From Chenopodium formosanum (Eukaryota; Streptophyta; Magnoliopsida; Caryophyllales; Amaranthaceae), in contig CM044869.1 of the NCBI GenBank assembly GCA_024500155.1, forward strand, positions 48,563,898 through 48,627,897: a stretch of 64,000 nt of DNA, given 5' to 3'. The notes below the pieces were generated by a model. That model did not search any database and had not been told where the DNA came from. It was given only the letters and a program-made list of their open reading frames with translations. Position 1 is the first letter of the stretch. The number at the start of each line of letters is the position of its first letter. Shown in pieces: positions 1 through 11,711 of the stretch. The translations under genes and the position numbers were made by a program.

Positions 1-2049
1 ACTTAAAACTGGCGGCTTTGATTAGATTAAATAAATTACTCACTATTACTCCGTAATTGATTTAATTAAATATTTTGTAGATAATTACAAACGCAATTTG
101 AATTGAAGGGAAAAATGAGATATGTGGTGGTGGGACTAAGGAAGCAATTTATGTCGGTGTTGGATGAACAGCAACAGCTATACTTTTTTTTATTTTCTTT
201 AATCAATTTTCAACCATCTAATTGAATGACACGTGGAAGGATTAGCTATTCTTAATCCTAGGTTATGAATTTTTTTTTGGTATCTTGTTATCTTTTCCAC
301 GATTAACCTGTATAAAAATTATTATTTTTTGTTGTTTGCTTTTATAGGTACCAATCATACATCATATGCGTGATTTTCTTTTTTGATTATTATGTTGTTT
401 GAGTCAACTTTAATTGAGAAAATCTTCGTATATTACTACATACTCCGTATGTTACTACACAAGTTGTAAATCCCTTATTTAGGTTACTATAATGCTTGAA
501 TTTGAAATACTACGGGCTCGTTCTGATCTACTGAAATGAGCAGAACTGAACTAAACTAATTGAAGTTGAATTGAATTGAATATTTTATGAGAGAAGAAAA
601 TTAGAAATTAAACTGAACGGAAAATAAGCTGAAGAGAACAGGTCTGTACATTCTTTGCATTTTTCTTTGGTTCTTACTTCTTAGCTTTAATATGACTATA
701 CAAGTCGTATTGACGATGTTGTTTGATAAATAATTTACGTAGTTTTTGAAATTTGTCTAAACTAAACTTATTTTATTTAATCTTAACTTTTTTTACTTGA
801 GATAAGTAAATAAGTTGAACAGATCGAACAAAAAAGCCAGCCTCAAACTCATTGTTGCTTACACTAATGTCATCTTGTAAAGAAAATTACTTTTGAATAA
901 GTAATCATAAGTAATCGGAGTGGGTTGTTACACATACCTTTCCAACCCAATTCAATATTATTTACTCAAGTCATGTGTAATTTTACACTACTTCATAGTA
1001 AAAGAAGTAGTATACGTGCAACTGTGCAAGCTAGACTGCTAGAGTAATGATAAATGTCGATTGAGATCAAAGTTTGATGTTAAAACCTTCAACTGATCTA
1101 GAGGGTTTGGTATAGGAAAGCCATGGTTTAATTTGGGTTGCTAATGGTGGTGGCATTCCAATGTTTTGGAGTGATGATTGCTAATAGTATGAGGAGAAGT
1201 TTGATAAAGAAAGTGTTATTGATCTCAAAGAATTACAAAATACGAAATTAGGCTAGATTAATAACATAGGGAATATATCTACATACTACTCCCAAAACAT
1301 AAACGAAATAGACTCCAAAGATAGGCCCAAACAAATAACTTGTAACTTAATGTAACGAATACTTATGTTGTGTTATTCGTAGGGGGCAAACTGATTCAAA
1401 ACATATTCTAACATATAATTTTAAGTTTAAACCCTACATTTAATTTAATAATAGAAGTACGTCCAATATTGATATTTGTATTCAAGTTACACATATATGC
1501 TTGTAGTTCTAGGTACGACAATGACACAATTTTAAAAACGATTTATATTTCTATACACGCATGCTTGTGGTTGTTTTTTTATATATGAAGTGCAATTTAC
1601 ATAACTACATATACTAGTAGTATAAAAATAATAAGAGTAACATCATGGAGAGGATGTATATTACTTGTAAAACTCAAATACCTCCATATACAATTCTAAT
1701 TTCTCCATAAATTGAGTTATACATACAAACAAAAATGAATGTAATTAAGTTTGTGTTAATGATTGTAAGCGGCCTAAATTATGATTATTGGAGGAGTTTT
1801 CAACACAAATTGTCATTTGATTTATTTGTTAATTAATACTCGTACTTGCTAGAATGCTAGCTTGCCAATTATTGAAAAAAATGGGTAGAATTGGCTAAGT
1901 AAATAGCGGCTAATAAGTGTGAATGTTCGTCAAAAAGGTAGCTATACCTGTTAGTTTACAAATCCACCGGCCTATGCCTTAACTATTTACTACCCCAATG
2001 TCTATATATGCACGTTCTTACAACTAACTAACCATTGCTATGTTAATCG
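1..2049. other. AT-rich intergenic DNA, no gene seen
   Basis: No open frame of gene quality, tRNA or rRNA was recognised. A weak element-like stretch at about 510-636 (CTCGTTCTGATC at one end, GAAGAGAACAGG at the other, with GAACTGAACT-type words between) resembles the Tourist-like MITEs further right. Its ends do not pair well and no target duplication was found. Confidence 0.6.
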
Positions 2050-2358
2050 TAAGCCATTAAACATGGGCACGGGCCGTGCCGGCACGCGGGCGGCACGGGC
2101 CCGGCACGACTCCGGCACGGCATGGCACGGCGGCCCACCTGTGGGCCTTGCGCCGTGCCGTAAACAATTTTCTGGATTTTGGCACGGGCACGGCAGGCGG
2201 CACGGTGGCCGGCACGACCCGCCGGCACGGCACGAGCCTGGCACGGCCCGGCACGGCACGACCCGTGCCAAATGACCGTTGGAAAACTAGCCGTTTTTGG
2301 CCGTTTTCCAACAGCTATAAACGGCTAGTTTTCCACCCCATTTTCCACCCAAATTCCC

Positions 2359-2366
2359 TATAAATA
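2359..2366 (+). promoter_or_regulatory. TATA box of the hAT deletion derivative
   Basis: TATAAATA lies just inside the GC-rich subterminal block. It is followed by a CT-rich leader (about 2380-2470) typical of plant 5' untranslated regions and then by the short frame at 2487. That it once drove the parent transposase is inferred from its position. Confidence 0.5.
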
Positions 2367-2486
2367 CCTCATATTTTCCTCCAAAGATTTCACAATTCAT
2401 CAACTCATCTCTTCTCTCTTATTCTCTAATTTTCTTACTCTTAAATTCTCAATTCTCAAATTCCTACAAATCCCGAAACACTTGAA

Positions 2487-2693
2487 ATGTGTGTTTGCTT
2501 CAAGGATTGGTTGGATGCCGAAACTCGTTCTCAAGATCGTACTTATGCACAAAACGACGACGATGAAGGAACGTCGACTTCTTTTAGTTCTCATACTTCT
2601 CAATCAACTCAATTGGCGGATGAACTTGAACCTCTAGGAGACGAAGACGAAGACGAAGATGAAGACGAAGGCGAAGACGAAGACGACCAATAA
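2487..2693 (+). pseudogene. C-terminal tail of a hAT transposase
   Basis: A 68-codon frame whose first residues (MCVCFKDWLDAETRSQDR) resemble the end of plant BED-finger/hAT transposases. In that family the dimerisation domain is followed by a C-[LI]-K-D-W-type segment and an acidic tail. Here the last ~20 residues are almost pure Asp/Glu. No BED finger, DDE core or dimerisation domain precedes it: the leader runs straight into the tail. It is best read as the scar of a large internal deletion. Whether the short acidic peptide is ever translated is unknown. Confidence 0.55.
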
Positions 2694-3376
2694 TAATTAC
2701 ATCATTACATATTTACATTATACACTATTGTATTCTTTTTGTATTATCGAACTTCGTATTCCGTATAATAAATGAAGTTATTCAATATTCATACACTATT
2801 GTACGATTTTTAATTATCATTACTTATTTTGTACTATTGAATTATCGTACATTCGTACCGGCTACCGTCATATAATAAAATAAGTTATTCTTCAATTTTT
2901 TGTGTTTTCGGATTATTGCACTCGTATTTTTTTTTTATTATATGCATTGTTGTTTTTTTGCTAAATTAATAAAATTGTTTTTATTTGTTTAAATAAACTT
3001 AAACATAATTATTAATTAGATAAATAATTTATATAACCTAAATTAAAATAAAGTTGTTCAAAAAATGAAAACAAAATATATTAACATTAACATAAACATA
3101 AATTAATCACATATATTAAGTTGTACTAAAAAAAATATATATCGTTTAATTCGTTTTTTTTTCATTTATTAAAAAAAAAAAAGAAGGGTGGCACGGTTTG
3201 GCCCGCGGCCCGGCACGGTCCGCAAGGCACGTGGGCCGTGCCGTGGGCTGGGGTGTGCCGATTTCAGGCACGGCACGGCCCGCCGCGGAGCCGGCACGGC
3301 ACGGCCTCCACCCCGGCACGGCCAGGCACGGCCCGCGGCGGCACGTGCACGGCCCGTGCCCATGTTTATAAGTCAT

Positions 3377-6300
3377 GATGTTTGGATGGCTTTTACCAAA
3401 AACAGCACCATTATACACTAGTTTTTATAACTCAAGAAGACAAATTGTCAATTAATATGTCTATGAAAAGTTCATATTTTATTACGCTATTCTACCATGC
3501 ATTCTCTTGTGATTTTCTATGTGAAAGAGAGTCACAAAAGGTGAATACGGACTTGTTCTCTTCAACTTATTTCAGATACTTGTTACTCATTCCTTAATAA
3601 ATTCAGATCAGATCAGAACTTTTGATTATCATTTACTTATCATTAAATATATTTAATTGTGTATTAAAAAAAAATTATAAAATTACATATTTGAGAAGTT
3701 CATAATGAGACGAATCTAACAAGATCCATTTTGATAATGTTTTTCTTTATAGATTAGTATTAAAATGCGGCAAAAGTTTAGTCAAATTGTTAAATCAGAT
3801 CAGACCAAACCAGATAATAAAAATTCAGATCAGACCAGATTAGACCTTATAAAAATCAATCCTAATTTATTTATGTTTGAAAAACTCCTTTTACTATCTT
3901 ACTTCTACTATCCCACATATTGATTTACACCTTTTACGCTCCCTTTATGAATTAATTCACCTTTTATTTCTTACAACAACCTTTAATTATAACCCACATT
4001 TCTTACTTTATTCATATTTTTCTTATATTAATTAACTTAATTTTTCCGTTCATTCCTAAAAATAAATAAACGAGTTGAATCTTTGTAAACGAAGAAGTAC
4101 AATTGTACAAAAGACAAATTAAACCAACAAAAAAAATAAAAATCATAGAGGTTACGTTCTAGATCTATCGTGGCTATCTTTCGACCACCCCTAAATTCTA
4201 ACCAATTAAGCTAGATATCATCGACGATAATATGTTTCAAAATCATATTCATACCGCAAGCATGAATTGTGTGATTAACAACTTAAGAACATTACGTATG
4301 ATGTACGAGTACATGAAATAGATGTGCTTGATGTTTACCTCTTAAAGCATGTACATGTGATTTTCAAGTAGTTTGTACGGACGAAATGCATGTGAATCTT
4401 GTGCATGCTTGAGATTTGACAATGTGTTGGTGTTGGTGTTGGTTACATCACTTGCATGTGTACTAGTTCTTTTATACGAACTAATTGCTAGTTGCATACC
4501 ATATGATATTTTTGGCATCAATAATTTTCATATATTTTAATTTTAAATTTTTTTATTTTTTATTTAAATGGGTTGTTGAGACTTGAGAGCTTCAAATAGA
4601 TAAAGCCTAAGTGTAAATGTATTTTGATAATTCAAATCAAGAAAAAGTTGCACCAATTTGTACTCCTATGTACATTTTTGCATAGATTACCACATGCAAT
4701 TATATTTGTTTCGATATATTTGTGCCTCTATGTCCTGTCCTATTAGATCATTTTCTTCTTTAATCTTATTGATACTTTAAATACAAATAAAATAAATATA
4801 AAGTATTGTAATAATTCACGAATTGAAGTGTTGTACTAAAGTATAGTCTTTCCGTTCTTTTTTTATCCTCTCCTTAAATTATTGTAATAGGCTACTCGTA
4901 TTAAATAATTGAATTGTTTTTAAGCTATTATATTGCCGATATATGTTACAAGTATTAAAGTGTTGATATAAGAAATTGTATTATCTATAATTTACTAGGC
5001 TATCAATATAAGTTATTAAACTTTGTTTCAAAAAAAAAAATAAAAAAATAAAAATATATATAAGTTATTAAACTATGTTAGAATAATAAGCTATCAAATT
5101 ATCGATTAACCTATTAAATTGTCGATATAAGCTGTTAAATTGTCTATATAAATTAGTAATTTGTATCATATATAAGTTATTAAATTGTTTCTACTAGTGA
5201 TTAGACTCATGTTGAATCCGATCTCACATGTATAATTTTTTCATTGTCTGAAAATAAGGAGATTGAAGAGTAGTCATTAAAAATGACCCAGAAAGAACAT
5301 AGAAATGATTTTTTGACAAATTTATCTTATAGTGTGCAAAGTTTGTGGATATCTTTGGCTTTCATATACTGAATATCGACTCTCATATTATGAGCTAATA
5401 CCCAAGATTCACTGCCCAACATCTGAGATATAAAGTTCAATATATGAGATGTATGTCTAGAATTTAATAGGCTTTGCCCAATCTATGAGAATCGATGTCT
5501 TTAATTTGAGACTCAAAATCTGAAACTTGTTGGCGAAATTCAAGACTCATTGTCAAAAACCTAAAATACTTCGTGTAATATACATGAGACTCATAGCATA
5601 TCGTCACACCAAAATAGTGGTAGGACATGTCACACATAAATGCGTAATACCTCTTCATTGTAAATATCTCTTAAAAAAAGGTAAAATTTAGAGAAAGAGT
5701 GCAATAACTAAAAACTTATTAGAAATTGATAAACCTTAGTGATCATGCACTAGTGATGACTGATGAGCCTAATTATAAGGGGTGAAAAGTTAAAATTAAA
5801 CAAATTCATGACGAAAACAAGTTTGGTGCTTGAGAAGGATACTCACTTTTTTGGGTATGGCTACGAATGTAGTACATGTTTGGCCACAACATTATATTGA
5901 TAATAGTAAAAGTTAGCTAGCCTTTTACACCATCATACCACATACATGTGAGATGGGAACATCAATTGGATGGTGGCAAAAATACTTCTTTCTAGTTTTG
6001 GAACGAAATAATTGCTATCGTTTTAACTTTCATAATTGTCAATGCATAATATTGACCTATAATACTTTATACGAAATATCTATAATTATTTATCAGTAAA
6101 ATAAAATGAATTTGCTTAACATTTTACATAATAATATTTGTTTCTATATGTTAGTGAAATAGTGTCAAAATTTAAAATGGCAAACTTTGAAGCATAGGTA
6201 GTAAAAACTAGTGAAATTATTGTACTAAATAACTCATCAAGTTTGTGATATTCAAAAGAGATGGAGTTAAGGATTGAGGGGTTGAATTGTCCCTTTTGTT

Positions 6301-6796
6301 TAGTGTATTTGGATCTCTTTTGAAGATTCCTTATCAAAGTAGAGCATCTTGTGTTGTCATGTTTAGAGATTTATGTGGACGCCTAGCAATGTAGTCACCT
6401 TCAACAATTTATGAGTATGTCCATCTTATATGGTAGCTTAGGGGACCATATTTAACCCTTATTACCTTTCCTTTCTCTTTAAAGATCAATGTACTCGTCA
6501 TCATTTTGTTTTGTATAATGACCATATATCGGGTTACTTTCTTAGAATGGCGAGTGAGTTATTATGTTAAGGGATAGGTGGGAGAGGAACCTCAACTCGA
6601 ATCCATAACCAGGCGTGTAAGAAGCACGTGGCAATGCTACCACTTGCTCCCAATAGCTTAAAATTTTCAAATTTTCTTTAATTAGGTCAAGTTTAAAAAT
6701 GTTAAATTGGAATAAATTTAATTGGTTTGATTATTTCTTTTTAACTGAGATTGATAGTTTACTAATTCAAAAGCATTTTCTTTTACAAATTGAATC
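3377..6796. other. AT-rich intergenic DNA, no gene seen
   Basis: No gene or RNA was recognised. About 3549-3850 contains a Tourist-like end word (TTGTTCTCTTCAACTTATTTCAG) and repeated CAGATCAGAcC words, but no matching right end, so it may be a truncated MITE. The rest is AT-rich with many stops in all frames. Confidence 0.55.
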
Positions 6797-6799
6797 TAA

Positions 6800-7689
6800 G
6801 TCCCCATTCATTTCACCTTATTTTTACTGAATTTAAATTAATTTTACTGAACTGAAATTGTTTTTGCCGAACTAAAATTATTTTTATTGATTCTTTTTTA
6901 TATTTTTTCTTTAAAGTTGCCAATTTTACTGAACTGAAATTATTTTTATTGAAGTAAAATTATTTTTGCTAAACTAAACTTATTTTTACTGAACTGATTA
7001 TTTATTTATTTATCTATTTTTTACACTACAAGAAAATAACCTTTTTGTAGCGATTATTTGAACCTTTAGTATCGATTGTAATTGCAACAAAAAGCTTTCC
7101 TAACGAATGGTCATTCGATACAATATCCGCCGTTGCCTTAGCCTTTAGCAGTGGTTTTCAATATCGCTGGGGTTGGCCTCAATAATCGATACGAAAAACT
7201 ACATCTAATCGTGGTGATTATTGTAGCGATTATAATTGCTATAAATGTTGAACTCATTTTCTTCCCAAAAAAAAAAAATCATACATATGATCTTTACGAG
7301 ATTCGAACATGCAACCTCAAACTTTTATATTAAATGTTTCACCAATAAGGTATGACATATTTTATGTATTCTTTGTTAAACAATATTTATATCTCTAGTG
7401 TAGAAAAAGCTTTTCGTATTGGGATTTAGTGGCGATTGTAAATGATATGATTTCTCATAATTTTATAAATGTGCAAAAATAGTGTGGATATGTATTACTA
7501 TGTTTTCCGTATCGATTTTATATAGGAAAACCATGACGATTGTAAAATGATATGATTTCCTTAATTATTTCACAAACATACTTGCATATTGCAGTGAATG
7601 TACAATCGCTACAAAATAATCACTATGAAAAAACAATTTTCTTGTAGTGTTACTGAATGTTATTATTTTAAGGTGAAGTGAACAGGGCC
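6800..7689. mobile_element. Tourist-like (PIF/Harbinger) MITE interrupted by a CACTA element
   Basis: The left end (gtccccattcatttcacctt, 6800-6819) pairs imperfectly with the right end (aaggtgaagtgaacagggcc, ending 7689). TAA lies directly outside both ends (6797-6799 and 7690-7692), the PIF/Harbinger-type 3-bp target duplication. The interior is repeated ACTGAA(C/A)TGAAATTATTTTT words, shared with the element at 8681-8992. The CACTA insertion at 7024-7649 accounts for most of its length; without it the MITE would be about 260 bp. Confidence 0.75.
7024..7649. mobile_element. Non-autonomous CACTA (En/Spm) element
   Basis: It begins CACTACAAGAAAAT and ends with the complement, ATTTTCTTGTAGTG, the canonical CACTA terminus. 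It is flanked by an exact 3-bp duplication TTA (7021-7023 and 7650-7652). The 626-bp interior carries subterminal words such as TTTGTAGCGATTAT in both orientations (for example near 7043 and, inverted, near 7609), as in CACTA transposase-binding regions. There is no transposase frame. It lies inside the Tourist-like MITE, so it is the younger insertion. Confidence 0.9.
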
Positions 7690-7717
7690 TAAACTTCACG
7701 AGGGAGCCCCCATTCAT

Positions 7718-7939
7718 CTTGATGATAAACAAAATTTGTTTATCTAATGACATTTTCGTAAATATATCAACAAATCATCCCAGTCAGCATAGCAATTTTG
7801 TAAATAAGTGAACAACTTTTATTAATATGCGGGTCCCACAAATGTTGACTTATTTACGAAAATACTATGCTGACTGGAATTTTTTGTTGATTTATTTGCG
7901 GAAATGCCATTAGATAAACATAATTTGTTTATCATCAAG
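7718..7939. mobile_element. Foldback MITE with ~97-bp arms
   Basis: Two long arms form an imperfect inverted repeat. CTTGATGATAAAC starts the left arm (7718) and its complement ends the right arm (7939). CAGTCAGCATAG (7781-7792) pairs with CTATGCTGACTGG (7864-7876), and the pairing continues inward to about 7815 and 7840. Only ~25 bp separate the arms. No clean target duplication was found, so the superfamily is not assigned. Confidence 0.7.
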
Positions 7940-8460
7940 ATAAACTTGTATTTTCTCAAATTTCACTAGTTCACTATTGATTTTTACTAATCCTTCAATT
8001 TGTTTCCGCTTCCCTCACTCTCTCAACTCTCAAGTGAGGCCATATAGCTCATGAAGGGTGGGGAGCCGATGAGGTAATTTAAGGAGTTCGACCATTTATA
8101 ATTAGGTTTGATCAACATAGATACATTCCTCCCAATCGATGTCATTTAATTCATAATTGGATATTACGCTTTTGTATACGAATTATCATTTATTGTGTAT
8201 ATATTTGTTGGATCACCCATAATTTTTTTTTGACACCTTGGACCACCCATAATTAGTTATATCTTTGTTAAGTTTTTTTAAATCTAAATTTAAAAAAAAA
8301 AAAACCGACATGCTTACTAATATTGATTCATTTACAATAGTATCAATAATTGAATCATAGGTTTGGAGAATTTTTTTTATTGAAAAACTCAGTCAATATA
8401 TTAAATAAAAACATTTTCAAATACTTATAAAAATCAGTTTAAAAATCTTAACTAGATTAA

Positions 8461-8677
8461 AGGCCTGTTCACATTTACTTAATTTCAATTCAGTTCAGTT
8501 CAGTTTAGTTCGGCTCAGTTCAGTTCAGTTCAGCTCCAACCAGTTCAGTTCTTAATTTTCCTCTCTCATAAAATATTCATTTCAGCTCAGTTCAGTTAAG
8601 CTCCAATCAGTTCAGTTCAGCTCCAATCAGTTCTGTTCAGTTCAGTTCAGCTCAGTTCAGTAAATGTGAACAGGCCC
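8461..8677. mobile_element. Tourist-like MITE (GGCCTGTTCACATTTACT ends)
   Basis: The left end aGGCCTGTTCACATTTACT and the right end AGTAAATGTGAACAGGCCc are near-perfect inverted repeats flanked by TAA (8458-8460 and 8678-8680). The 217-bp body is an array of CAGTTCAGTT/CAGCTC words. Terminal GG-C-C-TGTTC and a 3-bp TAA target are characteristic of Tourist/PIF-Harbinger elements. Confidence 0.85.
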
Positions 8678-8680
8678 TAA

Positions 8681-8992
8681 GGCCCCGTTCTCTTCACCTT
8701 ATTTTTGCTGAAACTGAAATTATTTTTACTGAAACAAAATTATATTTGCTGAACTTAAATTATTTTTACTGAACTTAAATTAATTTTACTAAAGTGAAAT
8801 TATTTTTGCTAAACTGAAATTATTTTTTTTTACTGATTTTCTATTATAATTCTTCTTTAAGAAAACTGAATTTTACTGAACTGAACTTATTTTTACTGAA
8901 CTGAAAATAAATTTACTGAACTGAACTTATTTTTACTGAAATAAAATTATTTTTACTTAATATTATTTTTTTAATATGAAGAGAACATGACC
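8681..8992. mobile_element. Tourist-like MITE adjoining the previous one
   Basis: It starts GGCCCCGTTCTCTTCA at 8681 and ends TGAAGAGAACATGACC at 8992, an imperfect inverted repeat. TAA lies on both sides (8678-8680 and 8993-8995). The left TAA is also the right target copy of the previous MITE, so the two share one target. The body repeats ACTGAACTGAA-ATTATTTTT motifs like the element at 6800-7689. Confidence 0.8.
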
Positions 8993-8995
8993 TAA

Positions 8996-10031
8996 ATCAA
9001 CAAAGGCACATCTTAATCATTTTTTCTTGCATAAAAAACTGCCAGCTATAACAAATTGGTCAAGGTCTTAAGCTAAAAAGTATGAATATGTAGCTGCACA
9101 CGCTTCCCTTGATATAAGAATGAGCTCATCATGTATGTTAATAAACCACGTTCCTTAAAAATTTTCTGAGTGTTGGGTGTAATACCATCCAATAAAGAAT
9201 GTACTTGTGTATAATAAGCATGTGCAACTACCATAATGTATTAAAATCATGCAATTTTCAAAATTGTCAAACGGATGCAACACTTTGTAATTAAAATTGT
9301 TATGGTTACGTTGATTGTACACAAAGTGTTTCTATATGTTATACGAAGTATTGTATTGTGGATCCGTTTACTTAAATTGCACTAGATTTCGTTCATTGCT
9401 AGACATACAGGATACACATACCAAAAGTCTTAAATAGTTTTAAGGTGGTTGTATATAGGTCAAGTGTTCCCAATTCACTAAAAGGGCGAAAGAACATAAA
9501 AAAAAAAAAATACATTGCATTGACTAATGATTCATAAGAAAAAAAATACGTTTAATAAAGTCTGACTGAAACTTGATCGTATGCCTTAATCATGATAATG
9601 TTCAAAACTGCACAATGATAAGCTTTTTCTTAAGGCCTTTGCATAGTTAAGAAATACATGCACCAACTAGCTATAGTCCACCACCCTAACAATAGTGAAA
9701 GGAAAGAGAGGGGAAGGAAAAAGAGAGAAGAAAAAGGGAGGTGAGGGGAGGGAGAGAGTGACCTTCAATTTTCCTTTCAAACACTCTAACAATGGAGGGA
9801 TCTAGTTTATTAAAAGGAGAATAAAATGGATCCCTCTATTTCCTTTACCTTACTTTATGTATCAGCCAAAATAAGGGAACTTATTCCTTAGTTTCCCTTC
9901 CCTATCTTTCGCTGCAAATATTCCCATCCAAACTTAGAAAGTCTCTTAGAGAAACGCATTCAAGAATCCTTCCTCAGCCGCCTTCCTTAGCCTATAACTT
10001 TCTTGAGTCACCTTGTTAAGCATTAAAACAA
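8996..10031. other. Intergenic DNA, no gene seen
   Basis: No gene or RNA was recognised. A purine-rich GGGAGG/GAAAGAGAGG stretch lies at about 9695-9765. The rest is AT-rich. Confidence 0.6.
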
Positions 10032-11711
10032 TCTAATATATATAAATAAAGTAGGCATTTTTGGAGAGCATTCGGCGCGCCACATAAGCAAAGGTATATT
10101 TTTGACCAATTAAAAATTAGAATTCTATTTTATTTTAGAATTAAAAAATTCACTTGCCACCTAAATAAAAGCGACGAATGAGATTTAAGAAATTTGCCAC
10201 TTAGGTAAAAACAACGAATAATGATTTATGAGGATTTAATTTATTTAAAAAACTAAAATTTATCTCTTAAAAAAATCATCTTAAGATAATCTTTATAGTG
10301 TTTATGATAAGAAATAAAAATTATTATTTAATTGTAATTGAATTAAAATTTGTGATCCCTACCACTATAAATTGACGCATTCTACGACACACATAAAATC
10401 TCATATCAATACAAAACCAAATCAAGCGAACTTTGTGTCCGTTTTAGGTCATCAATGGTTGCGTAATTCTTAATTAGTTTAATTTTTTAAATTCCATGTG
10501 TTAAATGTATATATTTGTGATTATTGCTTACATTGTGTTTATTTGGAAAACTTAATGATTATATGTTTATGTTTTGTTTATTGAATTTTATTTTTTACAT
10601 GTAGATCTAATTAAATCAGAGAATTAAATTCAATCAAAAATGATTGAAAAATCAAAGTACGAAGAGGTATTATATCTTTATAAATCGTTTACATTTTTTA
10701 AATTTTTTATAGACCTTTTTAGTTTTTATTAATTAATTTTATGATTAAAACAATTTTTTGTGATTTTGGTAACATAATCAAGCCTTCAAATTAACTTAAT
10801 TTTTATTTGTAATTACATTGCGTTCATGCCTCAATTAAAGCCAACTTTATACAATTTCGTCCAAAATAAATTGAAAGAAAAGTTTAGGCCATTAGATATT
10901 TTTCAATCGTTACAAATAATAAGCAATATCGCACACATTGTTAGTGACAACAAAATAATGATTTAATTTTTTTTAATATTATTGTTTGGGCTATTGAGGA
11001 TGATGATAAAATTCAACGTATAGATCTAGATTTAATTTTGTACAATTAAAATTTATAGATCAATTTCACAACAATTTTTCACTTCCCGGTAGATATATAT
11101 ATTGATTTATTATATAAGACTATAAAGATTAATTTTATATGAATTTTATTTTTGCTAACATGTTTTATTTATCCATTTTGATTATATGGAAGCGATATGG
11201 GTGTGAACGAAGGTGAAGATTTTATCTAAATAGAAGATAAATAGTATACATGATTTTATTATTTTTTTTTAATATTTTTATCTTTTAAAAAACAACGAAT
11301 AATGATTTAGGATTTTTATTATTTAAAAATAAAAAAATAGCTTTTCATATTAAAGATTTTATCCCAATATGTAATAGATAAAATATCACATTTACAAAAT
11401 TTTTTTTGAAAGATATCATATTTACAATTATTCATATTTTTAAATTCAGTAGTCATATAATTAACAACCACAATAAAATACAAAACAACAATTAAAAAAA
11501 TAAAAAGTCGAATTATAAATTACATTAAAAAAAAAAAACTTTTGTAATAGGCAATAACACTTTAATTAAAATATTATGTGTTTTTTGTCTGAAATTATTA
11601 GATAGTAAAATAAATCAAATAATTAAAAAAAAATTAGAATCTATTCGAAAATATATTTTCTTGAGATTTATATATAAAAAAAAACCGTGCATCACACGGG
11701 CTTTCATCTAG
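10032..11711 (+). mobile_element. Non-autonomous Helitron
   Basis: The element starts TCTAATATATATAAA (10032) after an A and ends CTAG (11708-11711) before a T, as expected for Helitron insertion between A and T without target duplication. Ten bases before CTAG is a small hairpin, CCGTG (11685-11689), loop CATCA, CACGG (11695-11699), matching the 3' terminator hairpin of plant Helitrons. The 1680-bp AT-rich body has no Rep/helicase frame, so it would depend on an autonomous relative. A CTATAAATTGACG-type promoter-like word lies near 10366. Confidence 0.75.

Larger units (their letters stand above)
2058..3368 (+). mobile_element. Non-autonomous hAT transposon (deletion derivative)
   Basis: The ends are inverted repeats: TAAACATGGGCACGGGCC at 2058-2075 and its complement ending at 3368. 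They are flanked by 8-bp direct repeats with one mismatch, taagccat (2050-2057) and taagtcat (3369-3376), the hAT-type target duplication. Both subterminal regions (about 2064-2275 and 3185-3362) are extremely GC-rich and packed with GGCACGG/CCGTGCC words in both orientations, as expected of hAT transposase-binding arrays. The 1311-bp element has a promoter-like start (TATAAATA at 2359-2366) and only a short C-terminal transposase-like tail, so it cannot encode its own transposase. Confidence 0.85.

Noticed and set aside
510..636. Possible Tourist-like MITE
   Set aside because: Ends pair poorly and no TAA/TTA duplication was found.
2038..2363. Several overlapping Arg/Ala/Gly-rich frames at the hAT ends
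   Set aside because: They are translations of GC-rich subterminal repeats.
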